From Cryptomeria japonica (Eukaryota > Streptophyta > Pinopsida > Cupressales > Cupressaceae), in NCBI RefSeq assembly GCF_030272615.1, contig NC_081411.1, positions 158,884,471-158,948,470 on the forward strand: a DNA stretch of 64,000 bases, written 5' to 3'. A program made the translations under genes and the position numbers. Position 1 is the stretch's first letter; every line of letters begins with the position of its first letter. This document shows, piece after piece, positions 33,851 to 45,875 of this stretch. The notes beneath the pieces are model-generated. The model was given only the letters and a program-made list of their open reading frames with translations, was not told the origin of the DNA and ran no database searches.

Positions 33851-35312
33851 AGATCGGATATTGCAGCAGTTGCCAGAGGATGGATGGTATTTAGAGGTTT
33901 GTCAGGTAATACGATCTCAGGAAACTCTAGAAGGGAAATATGTGGATTATTCTTTGGAGTCTGATGGACTATTACGCCATAGAGGGTGCATCTATGTACC
34001 TTCTTCTGGGGGTTTGCGAGAGTTCATTGTCACGGAGGCTCATAGAGCTCCTTATACAGCAGATCCTAGAGTTAAGAAGATGCATGCTGACTTGAGACAG
34101 TTATATCATTGGCTAGGAATGTGGCAACTCATTGCTGAGTTAGTAGCCCGATGCCTCAAGTGTCAGAGAGTCAAGGTGGAGCATTGCCATCCAGGTGGGT
34201 TTCTCCAGTCTCATGCTATACCAGAGTGGAAGTGGGATACTATATCCATGGATTTCATCATTGGTCTTCCTATGTCATCTCGTCGCCATGATTCCATCTT
34301 GGTGACAGTTGACAAATTGACCAAAGTGGCCCATTTTTCACCAGTTCGGACTACCTTCACAGCACCAGTAGTAGCATAGGTGTTCTTGTGAGACATTGTC
34401 AGACTTCATGGCATTCCATGCAATATTATTTCTGACAGGGATTCCCTCTTCACTTCTTCCTTTTCGAAGGCATTACAGGTAGCTATGGGCACTAAGCTCA
34501 ACTTTAGTACAGCCTATCATCCGGAAATGGATGGTCAGACAGAGAGGGTTAACTAGGTGTTAGAAGATATGCTTTGCATGTATGTCATGGATCATCAGAC
34601 CTGATGGGAAGAGTACCTTCCCTTAGTGGAGTTTTCCTATAACAATGGGCATCACACTTCTTTGGGGATGCAACCCTATCAGGCATTATACGGTAGGCCT
34701 TGCAGGACACCATTGAGTTGGGACCGCATAGAGGACAGAGTTGCTATTGGTCTTGAGATAGTTCGAGATATGGAACGGCAAGTGGATTTGATTAGGCAAT
34801 GTCTTAGAGAGGCACATGATAGACAAAAGAAATATGCAGATGTGAAGAGGATAGATCATAGCTACTTGGTTGGAGACAGAGTCTTTTTGAGAGTGTGACA
34901 GCATAAGAGTCCAATCCATTATGGAAAGGGTTCTAAGCTCGCACCTCATTTTGTAGGACCATTTGAGATCCTTGAGAGGATAGGACTAGTTGCCTATCAT
35001 TTAGCATTTCCACCTAGCTTGTCATGCATCCACGATGTGTTTCATGTATTAATTTTGAGAAAGTATATCTATGATGAGTCTCATAGTTTAGATTGGGATG
35101 CCTTGCCGGTAGAGTCGGATGGGCAGCTAACTTTGGAGCCCATTTGCATTTTGGCACGCTCAACGTTGGCCCTTCGAGGTCGAGAGCTGGACCAGGTTAG
35201 GGTCCAGTGGGATTGCTATGATGAGGTTACGAATTCATGGGAGGACACAACACGTATGAGATCACAATACCCCCATCTTTTTTATGAACTCCAGGAGGAA
35301 GTTCATGCCTAG
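33851..35312 (+). pseudogene. pol: Gypsy integrase and chromodomain-like tail
   Basis: Same frame, ending at TAG 35310. The HHCC zinc finger is at about 34045-34170 (EAHRAP ... MHADLRQLYHW ... CLKCQRVK). The core acidic residues appear in [25 protein letters not shown] and [18 protein letters not shown] and FHVLILRKY belong to the C-terminal domain. The last ~60 residues (ELDQVRVQWDCYDEVTNSWE, then QYPHLF) resemble the chromo-like end of Tekay/Del-type integrases, which is thought to steer insertion to heterochromatin. In-frame stops: 34377, 34389, 34554, 34602 and 34896. Confidence 0.92.
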
Positions 35313-35324
35313 AGGGGGAGGGTG
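35311..35324 (+). other. Polypurine tract of the gypsy element
   Basis: AGAGGGGGAGGGTG, directly before the 3' LTR. It overlaps the pol stop codon, so the gene and tract are compactly arranged. Confidence 0.9.
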
Positions 35325-38189
35325 TGAGGCCCTACCCCGACTCATTCTAGCATTTCAGTGATTTTCATGTTGAGACTATTTTGGATGCTTTATTTTTATG
35401 CATTATGGATTTAGAACTTATAGGATTCCATGATTTGGATAACATTGATATATATTGATACTTTATTTCTATGCATTATAGATATAGAACTCTATATGAT
35501 TCTAGAATAGGATAAATTTGTGATGATGTATGTCATTATTGGATTTGCAGGACTTTACTATGATGATAGAAATAGGATGCATGTTTTACATATGGATTAA
35601 AATTATGGGGATTATGATAATTGCTTATGTGGATTTATTTGGATGTAAGATGTATTGATTTGTTTAAATGTATATTGTATGTAGAGTGTTTGATGTGTAT
35701 TCTTATTCATGTGTTTTATATTATATGAGGTTATTTGGAATTACTAATGTGTAATTGAGATGTGTAGGAAAATTATCCATGTGACCATGGAAACACTATG
35801 GAGAACCAAACCTAGACCTATGTACGTTCATAAAACCAGGGTTTGTCTATTTGGAGAGACAACACCCCGTATGTATCGTATTTTATTTGTGAAAGTTAAT
35901 GTTGCTTGTGTGTTAAATTGAATTTATAAAATTGTGTAAATCCAACAAGAGACAAAATTTTATGTGTAATTTTGTAAAAGTATTTTTATTGTGTCACTTG
36001 ACACGTGTTGATTTATGTCTTGATTTTTGAATTGTCTCTTGGAGGGAGTTGTTTAACCATAGCTTTTTCAAATCATTTAATGTGGTTCTATATTTTCCTT
36101 GGATAGAGAATCTTTGGGGTGGTCAACTTAGGTTTGACCCGAAAGTTAACTTCAGATGGGTTTAAAAGGGGTCAAATGGACTCCTAGGGGCAGTTTAAGC
36201 GTATTTCCTAAAGCCCATAAGGTATACCTATGGTTTAGGAGCATTTTTAGGCATTTGTCTACTCCCATGTGACTATTTATTCATCCCAAAAAGTGAGTTT
36301 TCTAAGATGTGCGAAAATTGGATTTAGAAGGCATCATCTAGGTTAGTTAACTTTCCTTTTTGGATGAGAGATCCCTTTTGATCTTTTTTGGGTTTTTTTC
36401 CTTTTTCAATTTTAGAAACCTGTGAGAACTCTCATTGAGCTCTTCTTAGGCAAGAATGAGAGATTTTGCGGGTAATCACCCACTCTCCATTTTTGGAGAC
36501 AATGCAATTTTGAAAAGAAAAGATTTGGTATAGAATTTGGCTAAGTGTAGAGAAACAAGGATTGTGGAATTGGGCTGCTCATCCTCAACTAGATTTGGCA
36601 TACCTTTGGACAATTTGAAGGTTGGTTTAACTTCTCTTTGTATTATTTTCATGTTGCATGTTATGTTGAAGAGATTTTCTTGTATGAAAAGGCTAGTTTC
36701 TTGTATTTTTCCCTTGTGAAAATTATTTTGTGTTCTATTGAAGGTTATTTTGTGTTCTATATTTTACTTCTTATATGCTTTTTTTTTTTCTGTGGGTTGG
36801 GAGTAACCAAGGCCTCCTACTCTTGGGAGAGAGGATGGTCTTGTGGGTGGTAGAAGTTTGACAACCCTCAAGTGAGAGGCTCTCATTATGAGAGTGATCT
36901 CAAGGGATATATATGTGACCCTTGCTGCATGGCCTGTTTATGCATTTGGGGGTCATAAGGAGGGAAATATGGCATGGATGCCTTGGGGGGCATAAGGATG
37001 TGGGGTTAAAGTACTTATGATATATTTTTGGTTGTCATGAGGTAGCTTGTGTTTCTATAGTCTTGCAGTCTTCTTAGGGTATTTGGTCCACTACCATCCT
37101 TGAAAAGACATCACATTTTGTGGTGCAGTGTAGCCTTGGTTGGGAATATGTTGTTGTGTTTGTTATCCCTTTTTTGTTGTGTTTGCATGTGTGTAACCTG
37201 TCTAGGGCTTGGTTCTCCAAGCTCGGGGGTGGCTTCTAGTAAGCCTAGGCTGGGAGGTGATCACTCCATGGTCATAGCCAATTATTTTATTTGTAGGTTG
37301 TTGGAAGAAAAGTAAAGGACAAGTAGAAGTTGTTGAAATTATTTGGTTGTAGAGAAACAATTTGGGAATGGAATATTTTATATTTTAAAGTGCAACAATG
37401 TGAAAGGGAAATTATATGTTGTAATTACTTTGAAAAGAAAATGTATCTATTTTAATTGAAGTCCTCATTTAATAGAAATGAGGGACTAGTTTGGGTATTT
37501 CACCCTCTTGTAATAATGTCTATATTGTATTCTAAAAATGCCTTAAATAAATGCATTATTTCTATTACTTTATTATTGCATAAATGAAATGATTCTGTTG
37601 GGTTCTAGTTTGTATTGTTCTTAAAAGTTTAATGATTGCATGCATGTCACTTTGAAAATAAATGTTCAGTTTATTTCCTATTTGCATATCTCTAAGGATA
37701 AATTCAAATGATTCTAGATAAATAAAGTTGCTGTTAAGATTTATTTAATTATGTCATTTACTTATTTGCAGAAAATAAAATCTAGAGTTAAATAGTCTAG
37801 TTAATTTGAATAATATCATAATATCATATTCTATAGTTGCTGTTTAATTTTATTGGTTTATGTCAATCATTATAGAAGAAAATAAATCTAAATTATTTAG
37901 TCTATCTCTGTTTTAAACAACAAGGTTATTAAAAAAAATATATGCATTGATCTAAATCTGAATAGATTAATTAATCTGTCAAAAGGTTTAAAAAAAAGAG
38001 AACATTATATAATGCATAGTAAAGTTGTCTTTAGTTTCTTATGCATCAAAAATATATAAATATATATATATATATATATACTTATATTTATATTTAAAAT
38101 ACATTTATATATATATAATATATATATATATATATTATATTATATATATATATTTTTTAAAAAGGAAATTAAATTTTAAAATAAAAAAA

Positions 38190-38330
38190 ACCTTGGGTTT
38201 TGGGGGGGCCAAACCCACTATGTGGACACACAGTGGGCACCGCCGCCACTGTGTGTACATATAGTGGCGGCCGGGGAGAACCCGCCGCCTCCTCCATAGC
38301 CACCACTCCTCCTGCGTGAACCATCGCCCT
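38190..38330. other. GC-rich island with hairpin inside the enlarged LTR
   Basis: A stretch of unusually high G+C amid very AT-rich DNA. It contains CCGCCACT and its exact complement AGTGGCGG about 12 bases apart (38250-38280), and CCGCCGCC repeats, followed by AAACCCTAGCCC. It could be a promoter or leader segment of the LTR; there is no other support. Confidence 0.5.
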
Positions 38331-38504
38331 GCACAAAAAGAGAAATAAAACCCTAGCCCAGGTAAGGTTAGGGTAGTATAAAAGAAAGAAGAGATTATAA
38401 AATGTAGAGCATTTTATTATATATATATATATATATATTTTTAATTAGGGTTTTTGCATGGATAATTTATAAAATGTGAAAAACATATTTATTTATATAT
38501 ATAG

Positions 38505-38700
<196 letters not shown>

Positions 38701-39355
38701 GTTTAAAAATATGTATGAATAGGGAAAATTGTAGATTAAATATTTATTAGGTGTTTATAATTTATTTATGTTTATTAATAAACATATGGGTATATTTAAA
38801 ACAAAAAAAAAGATGTTTAAATTTAAAATACTAATGAAGTTTAATCCTTTAGAAAATTTTATAACAAATTTGGTAAGTTAATTTTGGCTATGGGGGAATA
38901 TTTTAGTCCACCTAGAAATAGGTTATTGAGGCTTAACTTTATAGGGCAAATCTCATTATGGAATTATTCGACCCTTTAGACAAAACTTAGACTTATTATT
39001 ATTATCATTTAAATAATTAATCGGTTTTAAAAATCTAAGTGCTAGGACTAATTAATGTAGTTCCTAAGCAATTAAAAGTTATTAGAGATTAATAATATCC
39101 TTGTCAATTAAAATTAGGGATTTTTGGATTTAATTTAATCTATTGATTTAAATTGATGAGGTAATAAATAATTATTCTAGTGTTCCGCACTTAATTTAAA
39201 TATTATTTTGCTTACTCGAGTTAGTGGATAGAATTAACCCAAACCTAGTTAAGACAAGCTTGTTAGTGTGTTTTGTATTAACAAATTTAATGTTACTAAG
39301 TTGTGATTTAAAAATAAAAATTATCTTGTTCGTGCCCAAAAGTTTGGGCATGACA

Positions 39356-39655
39356 ATATACATAGATGGGGAGAGAGAAGCGAGAGAAATAAATGGGATA
39401 GAGAGGTGGGTAATGAACAATCAATGGAGAGGTAGAGAGGGAGAAACCTAGAGAGAGGAGAGGGTGAGGGAGAGGTGATGACCCAAACAATGGAGAGAGA
39501 GAATAAGAGAGGAGAGAGAAGAAGAGAGTGAGTGAGGGAGGGAGAGGGAGATGGGGATAAGGAGAGAGTGGAGATAGAGAGGGAGGGAGGAAAGGAGATA
39601 TGTAGAGAGGAGAGAGAGGTGAGAGAGAGAAGAGAGGGAGATGGGGAGAAAGATA
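39356..39655. repeat. GA-rich purine tract right of the gypsy element
   Basis: Resumes the GA-rich repeat interrupted at 28059. The Ser/Leu/Pro-rich minus-strand ORFs within are repeat translations. Confidence 0.85.
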
Positions 39656-39765
39656 TGGAAGTATCAACATATACAATACCCTCAACCTTATACCTTAAAC
39701 CTTGTACCCTAAACCTTACACCAATACCCTCAATGTGAAACCATACAACCTCAACACTTGATGAA
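39656..39765. repeat. Telomere-like segment
   Basis: ACCCTCAACC, TACCCTAAACC and related units, same orientation as 26606-27474. Confidence 0.78.
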
Positions 39766-39969
39766 GGTAAGAGAAATCCCAAACAAAACCACACTTTAAA
39801 ATCACTAATGATTTGAATTAAAATCTAAATAAAATACAATGTATGGAAACCTTATAGGCTTCATTATCACTCCAAAATTTGATGAAAAATTTGATATAAA
39901 TCAGCACATAATAAATAAGAATTACTTTGGGAAAATTCTTCTTATTATTTTTCCTCTTCTACACACTTC
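39766..39969. other. No feature recognised
   Basis: AT-rich link between the telomere-like segment and the inverted LTR-like copy. Nothing else seen. Confidence 0.4.
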
Positions 39970-40668
39970 TGTATTCAAAATTAGGTTTTGTACACCTTGC
40001 ATAATGTTTATAATGTATTATTTATTATGTGTGTGGTGCACCTAGTGGAACCTAGATGCATGCACATCACTACAAATTAATATTTTTGGGACCACTTTAT
40101 CTGTTGTATGTCATGTGTAATTGTATTTATTTAATATAAGGGAAACTAATTTAATTAAGTGAAAACTTAGTACCCAATATTAAATGTAGGTTCAATGGTT
40201 TATAATATGATGGTATTAGTCATGTTGTTTTATATAATACCAATTGGTTTTTTTGTGGGGGCTTGTTTCTATTAAAGCAACCACAAGGGTAGTTTTTTAA
40301 GTTTGGCTAGTAGGGATTTTGAGACTTCTTTTGAAGAGTGCATATGTGAATCATGGCATGTGATGTGTGGTTACATTATTGGACACATGGAGGATGCATT
40401 GAGGGGGCTTGATATTTCAAAGGTATTCATTGAGGCTTTGGATATGTATTTTAATGTTTATTTATGAATAATACATGAGTCACATATGTTTTTGGAGAAT
40501 GGATTTTTCTCTTTTAAGAGTTTTCCCAACATATATCTTATGTAACCTTTTGATGGGTATGTTGTCTATTCTCTTGCATGGATTTTGAATACTTGTTTGC
40601 ATAGATTTCTCTTTTGGGTTATGTTTAAATTGCCATTATGAGGTTGCAAGTTTATTTTCATTCTCACA
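39970..40668 (+). repeat. LTR-like copy 3, inverted relative to copies 1 and 2
   Basis: Plus-strand sequence (TGTGTGGTGCACCTAG, AGTGAAAACTTAGTACCCAA, GGACACATGGAGGATGCATT, GCATAGATTTCTCTTTTGGG) is the reverse complement of matching parts of 24636-25361 and 25480-26147. It is probably a solo LTR or fragment of the same family; no interior or target duplication is evident. Confidence 0.65.
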
Positions 40669-40924
40669 TCCACATCAAAACCTTCCAAGAATACCATACC
40701 ACTATTCCATGTCAAATCCGCTCAACAAAACATTGAAATAGAAACTACTTAATATTTCATTCTTGGGTTCCCATTTTTGAATTTTTAATATTAAGGAGAT
40801 TATTTTGAGTCAAGGAAAGTTGTGACTCCCATTTTGCATGTCCAAAAAGGATAACTCCAAATTTAAATTTAAATCTCATGTTCACCATGTATGATCATGT
40901 ATCAACCCTACACCATTACATTCT

Positions 40925-41411
40925 CAATCCTAAACACTATACAAGGGAGGGATGTGATGACCTAGAGAGGGGAGGTAAAGAGGTGATGAGAGATAAGAAC
41001 AAAGAGAAATAGATGGATAAGGAGGGAGTTATAGATAGGTGGTGAGTGAGAGACCTAGAGAGGTAGATAGGTGAAGTAAAAAGAGAAGAAAATGAGAGAG
41101 AGATATTCACAAAGTGAGAAGGGTAAGGAGGTATAGAGAGAGGTAAAGAGGGAGGGAAATAACTAGAGAGGGGAGAGATATAGAGGTGAAAGACCCAGAG
41201 CCTAGAGAAAGAGAGATATGTGGGTACTAAAATGGGGAGGGAGAGCTAGCGAGATAAAGAGGGAGAGAGGGAGAGACCTAGATAGGGGAGAAAGAGGGTG
41301 GGAGGGAGAGGTACTAATTCAAATAATAGATAGGGGAGAGAAAAAATATGAGGGAGAGAGAAGAACATAGAGGAAGGTAGCGATATAGATGGGGGTAAGG
41401 AGGGAATGGAA
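40925..41411. repeat. GA-rich purine tract with a trace of telomere-like units
   Basis: GAGAGG/GGGAG-type purine sequence with ACCTAGAGAGG repeats, preceded by a few CCTAAACACTA-type units near 40905-40940. It ends where the gypsy fragment F begins. Confidence 0.8.
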
Positions 41412-43280
41412 GTGTGGTGGTGAAAAATAGAATCACGCAAATTAGGACCTAACCCCACTTTCCTCCATACATTGGAGTACAAAATCTCCTAAAGAAGTGA
41501 TTCACTTTGACTAACTCTTGTGAAGGAGAGTCAAGGAATAATCTTAGGGTTTCTATACCTTTACTGCTATGAAAGGGAAATGAGATAAATGTGCAATAAT
41601 ATAAACTAAACTAGAAAGATGAAGGAAATGTCTATGTAAACTATAATAATAGGAAGACACAAAACTAAAACTGAGATAAAAAGTAGAGAGTCGAAGGGGA
41701 AATTCTAGTGTGCACCTAATATCAAAATTTGAGACTGTACTAAGTTGAAACCAAGAAATTTGTAGATTGAAGCACTCTAGATTTGAACTGCCAACTTCTA
41801 TTAGAAAATGTAGAGGCCCAGAGCATTGGGTACCTTGGTCCTATATCAAGGCATTAGGTGCGTTGATCCCAGGGATCTAGGGTCTCCCTTTGGATCTAGA
41901 CCTATGTTTGTGAACTCTGTCTTTCTAGAAGATCATAGCTCCGTCAGATTCCTATAGCTACACTTGCAACTTGAAAAATGGTGTTTGGCTGGATATATAG
42001 GGTTTTGCCTTAGTCAAACCCCCTTTTTTGGCAATTTCCACCTCCACAAATAGTTAACAAAATGTTGAAATGTGTGTGTCCTAGAATCTCATGTGTTTGT
42101 AAGATCCTAATGATCTAGAATGCAAATTAGAGTTCTACCCTTTGCTTTGAGTATAAACCCTAAATGAACATAATGTGAATATAATTTCTTCAAATCACAA
42201 ATGCAATAATGGATCTAAATCAATAATGTAGATCTGAAAACTAGTGTTGTGAAACTCATATAAAGATATGAAAATAACATGAAATTATACCAAATCGTAA
42301 GGGAGAGGTACAAGCAAATTAATAGTTGGTGATCTCCTATAATTCTTCAATATCTTCAAAGCTTCAATTGATGATGAAAATGGTTGATGAATACTTGATT
42401 AATGCTTGATTTTGTGATTGAAGACATCACATAAACCTACACTTTCACTTCACAAGAGGCTCCTTTAATTGCTAGAGTTGTTGGATCCTTCAAATGAGTA
42501 AAATAAAAGCTATATAGATGAAACCCTAACTTTGTTTTTTTTATCATAGGCCGACCTAGAATTGATATATTTTCACATAAAGTTGAATTTAAATAGTATA
42601 GTATCACCAAAACATGATCCTAGAATTCAATGAGAAAAATTTAAGATCGGGATTAATCATCTTGGTCTAGCCAAATTCTTTTCCAAATTTTTAGGGATGC
42701 AAAGTATCATGATTATAAGGTGATCCCAAATTGATGTGATAATTCAAGGCATTTTGATATGAGAAATTGGGCCTTGAAGGTCGAAAGAGGACCTAATCAG
42801 GACTTTAATGATTGAATTAATTAAAAGGATAAAATTTAAAGGGGCACACTTAGGTTTAAGGGCCCAATTTTATGATATGTGGAGTGATAAAAGAGGATTT
42901 TAGATTTAATTAAATCAATTAATTAAATTTTTAAAGGGAATTTAAAATGCAAAATGCAACACACTAAGGTGGGTGCTAAACTAAGCAAAATTGTACTTCC
43001 CAATCAAGGGTGTATACTTTACGACACTTCATTTAGGCCCCAATTTAGTGATCATATGACACTACATGTATATACTACAAATTTACAAGATAAAGTACAA
43101 AAAAGTAAACATTCATGAAAAATGATATATCCATAAAGTATCGAATGAAGCTCCTAGTGGTGTCTTATCTACACTGTTAGGAACCACATCATACGAAACC
43201 AGATTGTTAGATAAAATCACAAAATCACCTAAATACTTACTAAGGAATGATTAAATTTGATGGTAGCTATATGCCCCCTA
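41412..43280 (-). repeat. Probable 3' LTR of gypsy fragment F
   Basis: Non-coding, between the GA-rich tract and a minus-strand purine tract (AAATAGGGGGCA, about 43278-43290 inverted). Position and orientation fit a 3' LTR of the minus-strand gypsy fragment whose protease lies at 45493-45840. No second copy is in the window, so both ends are inferred. Confidence 0.45.
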
Positions 43281-44409
43281 TTTCGGCTTTCTAATTAGTG
43301 AGTTGAAATAGGGTATCGTGTTTGCCACATAGAATTATAAAAGAAAATTGATGACAAATGCTCACAACAAGATTTGATACAAAATTAAAACTAATGGTGA
43401 ATCATTTGGTAAGAAAGAGATCTAAATAGTGATTCTAACACAATAAAGAGTGCAAGAATTGAAGCTATCTAACACAAGTTGTGAAATATTAAGCAAAGAA
43501 TGCAAAATTAGGGTGTGAAAAAGAATTACCTTTTAAATTGTGAATAGGAGGAAGAGATCATTATCCAAAGAAATCCACCTTCAAGAATAGAGGGAATCTT
43601 TGATAAAGATAGCATCTAAGTGAAAAAGAGAAGGAAAATAAGAATACACATCTTCTCCATTATTTTGGAAAAAGTGGATTCTTAACGAAGGATTGAACAT
43701 GGATTGAACACTTTCACTAATGAGAAATTTTCATGAAATATGTATAATTTAAAAGAGAGAATATGTCCTACGCAAGGGAGACACATATTCTAGATGCAAG
43801 AAATGATATCAAATGAAAAATACAACTCAACAAAGGAAAGATGAATCATTGAAGAAAAGATAAAGGAGATTAAATATCATTCTTTCCCCCAAGTATAGAG
43901 ATGAGAATATCAAAGAGGCACATTTTATATAAACACTCTTCTAAAATAAGGAAAGATATTTGCAACAAGGATAAGCACATCCACAATATAAAAGGGTTTA
44001 TTAGAAAAGATACCACTCAATGGACAAAAGTATTTGATGAATGATTATAGGCTTCCAACAACAAGGAAAAGGTCCCCATTTAAGATATGTACTTAAGATC
44101 CTCATTAGGGAAACTTGTTCCAATATGAGAGAGGGAATTCCTAATAGGAATATACAACTTACAATCAATAAGAGATCCTTATATAAGACACTACTTCTGA
44201 AAAGGGGAAGTTTAATCTTAAGAAGTAGAGATGATTCAAACCATTCTTGCCCCCATATATAGAGACAAGAGATTGGGAAAAAATAGGCTATTATGTTGCT
44301 CCCAAAGTATGATTACACATGAAATTTTACTAGTCATGAATGACAATGAGCCCCCAATAGTTAAGCTACCAATGTCACATGATAGGGAGAAACATAATAG
44401 CGACTAATG
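43281..44409 (-). other. Fragment F region downstream of coding sequence
   Basis: No domain found. Two related stretches, near 43880-43925 and 44235-44280 (ATTCTTTCCCCCAAGTATAG and ATTCTTGCCCCCATATATAG), point to an old ~350-bp duplication. The reverse transcriptase and integrase expected here for gypsy are missing. Confidence 0.5.
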
Positions 44410-45159
44410 TTATTTAATTGTATGATAGATTGGATGAATAATTTGAATATGACATGTTAAGTTATCTATAATCAATGAGATCAAAAACATGTATAAGATG
44501 ATGAGTATTGAAATGTCTTGATCAAGAAAGTAGTCTCTAGTAAGAAAATAGGCCACTAAGTCATGTTCCTCTTGCACAAAATTTTTCTCATGCATGGAGG
44601 AAAACTTAGGAGAGTGACAAGTATAATTCGTTAGGGACTTATTTGTATAAAAGAGGGTTTGAATATAGGGTAAAGCCTCATAAGTAGGATTGTCAATCTC
44701 TTTGGGAGATTCATAAGGAGACTTGTTAGTCATCATAATTTTCTTATTAGTGGGATGAGTGTTTTGAGATGTAGAGGATGATCTAATTGAGATGAAGTCA
44801 TCATCACTACTAAATATGAAATTCACATTGAGAGATGGTCTTTTAGATGCTTTGGTGGGGTTTGATGGATTGTATCCAAGTCCAAATGTAACTTCACATA
44901 TGTTATTTTCTAAAAGAACCTTAATCCCTTGTTCATTTGTTCCACAACCATTTCCATTATATCCACTCTGATCTAAAACGTGAAAACCCGGACCATGAAA
45001 ATATTCCATATTGAAAAGAGATGGTGGGGCCTCATAGGTCTCAATGTCATAGTTAGATGAATAAGAAGAAGATTTTAAATAATTGTTTGAATTAGAAGAA
45101 GTCAAAATATGGTTACTAAGTTGTTTAGACAAAGTAGATTGTTTTTTAGTTTCCACCAT
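44410..45159 (-). CDS. Gypsy fragment F linker ORF, 249 codons, uninterrupted
   Basis: Minus strand. It follows the protease region in the direction of transcription. The segment EVTFGLGYNPSNPTKASKR resembles the glycine-rich GLGY motif seen after the protease in some plant gypsy polyproteins; the remainder is Ser/Asn-rich and low in recognisable structure. It has no stop codon, unlike nearby fragments, but no catalytic domain either. It is probably the leftover linker of a decayed polyprotein and not an independent gene. Confidence 0.5.
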   Translation of the reverse strand: MVETKKQSTLSKQLSNHILTSSNSNNYLKSSSYSSNYDIETYEAPPSLFNMEYFHGPGFHVLDQSGYNGNGCGTNEQGIKVLLENNICEVTFGLGYNPSNPTKASKRPSLNVNFIFSSDDDFISIRSSSTSQNTHPTNKKIMMTNKSPYESPKEIDNPTYEALPYIQTLFYTNKSLTNYTCHSPKFSSMHEKNFVQEEHDLVAYFLTRDYFLDQDISILIILYMFLISLIIDNLTCHIQIIHPIYHTIK

Positions 45160-45492
45160 ATCATCCTCCTTTTTAGTCTTAGGTTCTCTTGGGGGAGTTT
45201 ATATTCTCCAATGAAGGTAGGTATAAATACAAAGACCCCCAATCGTCACCTAAGAGAACTTATTTTGGTGAAGAAGTATCTTCAGAAGAAGATAAACTTG
45301 AGTGAAAGAAGAATCAAGAGTACTTGAAGAATTAGGAGTGCTCGGAGAAGAGTTAAAAGTGGTTGAATAAGATTTAGAAGATGGAGCTTGTAAATTGGTA
45401 TCAATAAACAAAGTATAAATATTATTGTTCTAGATGAACTTAAGTTGCCTATACTAAGTAGAAGGGACAACTTGCATATAATGAAGCTAAGG

Positions 45493-45840
45493 TCATCCTA
45501 ATAGAAGATTGTGAGTAAGCTTATAGGGCATGACATGAATAGGTGTGGGTAAAATAACAGGTCCCACCTTAGTAGGCAAGGTTATAGTACCTAAAGATTG
45601 TCTAGAAATATTGTTAAAAACAAGAATAGTAAGAGAGTCAGGTTGAAGGGAAGAAGGATCCACCTTAATCTTATGCAATAAATTGATGCTACAAATATTA
45701 AGGCCCAATTCATTTTCCACTAAGGTTCTTCTTATAGCATTATCATTGATAGGAACAACAATCATAATAATATCATATTGATGTTGAATCTCATGAGAGG
45801 GTAACTCATCTTGCATGAACATAATTTGATCTTTAGATTA
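45493..45840 (-). pseudogene. pol: Gypsy fragment F retropepsin-like protease
   Basis: Minus strand. RRTLVENELGLNICSINLLH aligns with the retropepsin active-site region of plant gypsy elements, and GTITLPTKVGPVILPTPIHV followed by LTHNLLLG is the characteristic downstream part. The catalytic D-S/T-G is replaced by E-N-E-L-G, so it is inactive. The remainder of the domain reads on through stops to about 45400. Its upstream (gag) side is cut by element C at 45875. Confidence 0.78.
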
Positions 45841-45875
45841 TTTCATATGATTGATCAAAGAAGCCATATTATTAG

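Noticed and set aside
30840-35312. TAG read as glutamine (a variant genetic code)
   Set aside because: TAG at expected Gln codons would fit a recoded organism, but CAG and TAG alternate between duplicate copies, TGA replaces Arg codons in the same frame, other TAGs replace Trp, Leu or Tyr codons in element A, and catalytic residues are also lost. Decay explains all of it.
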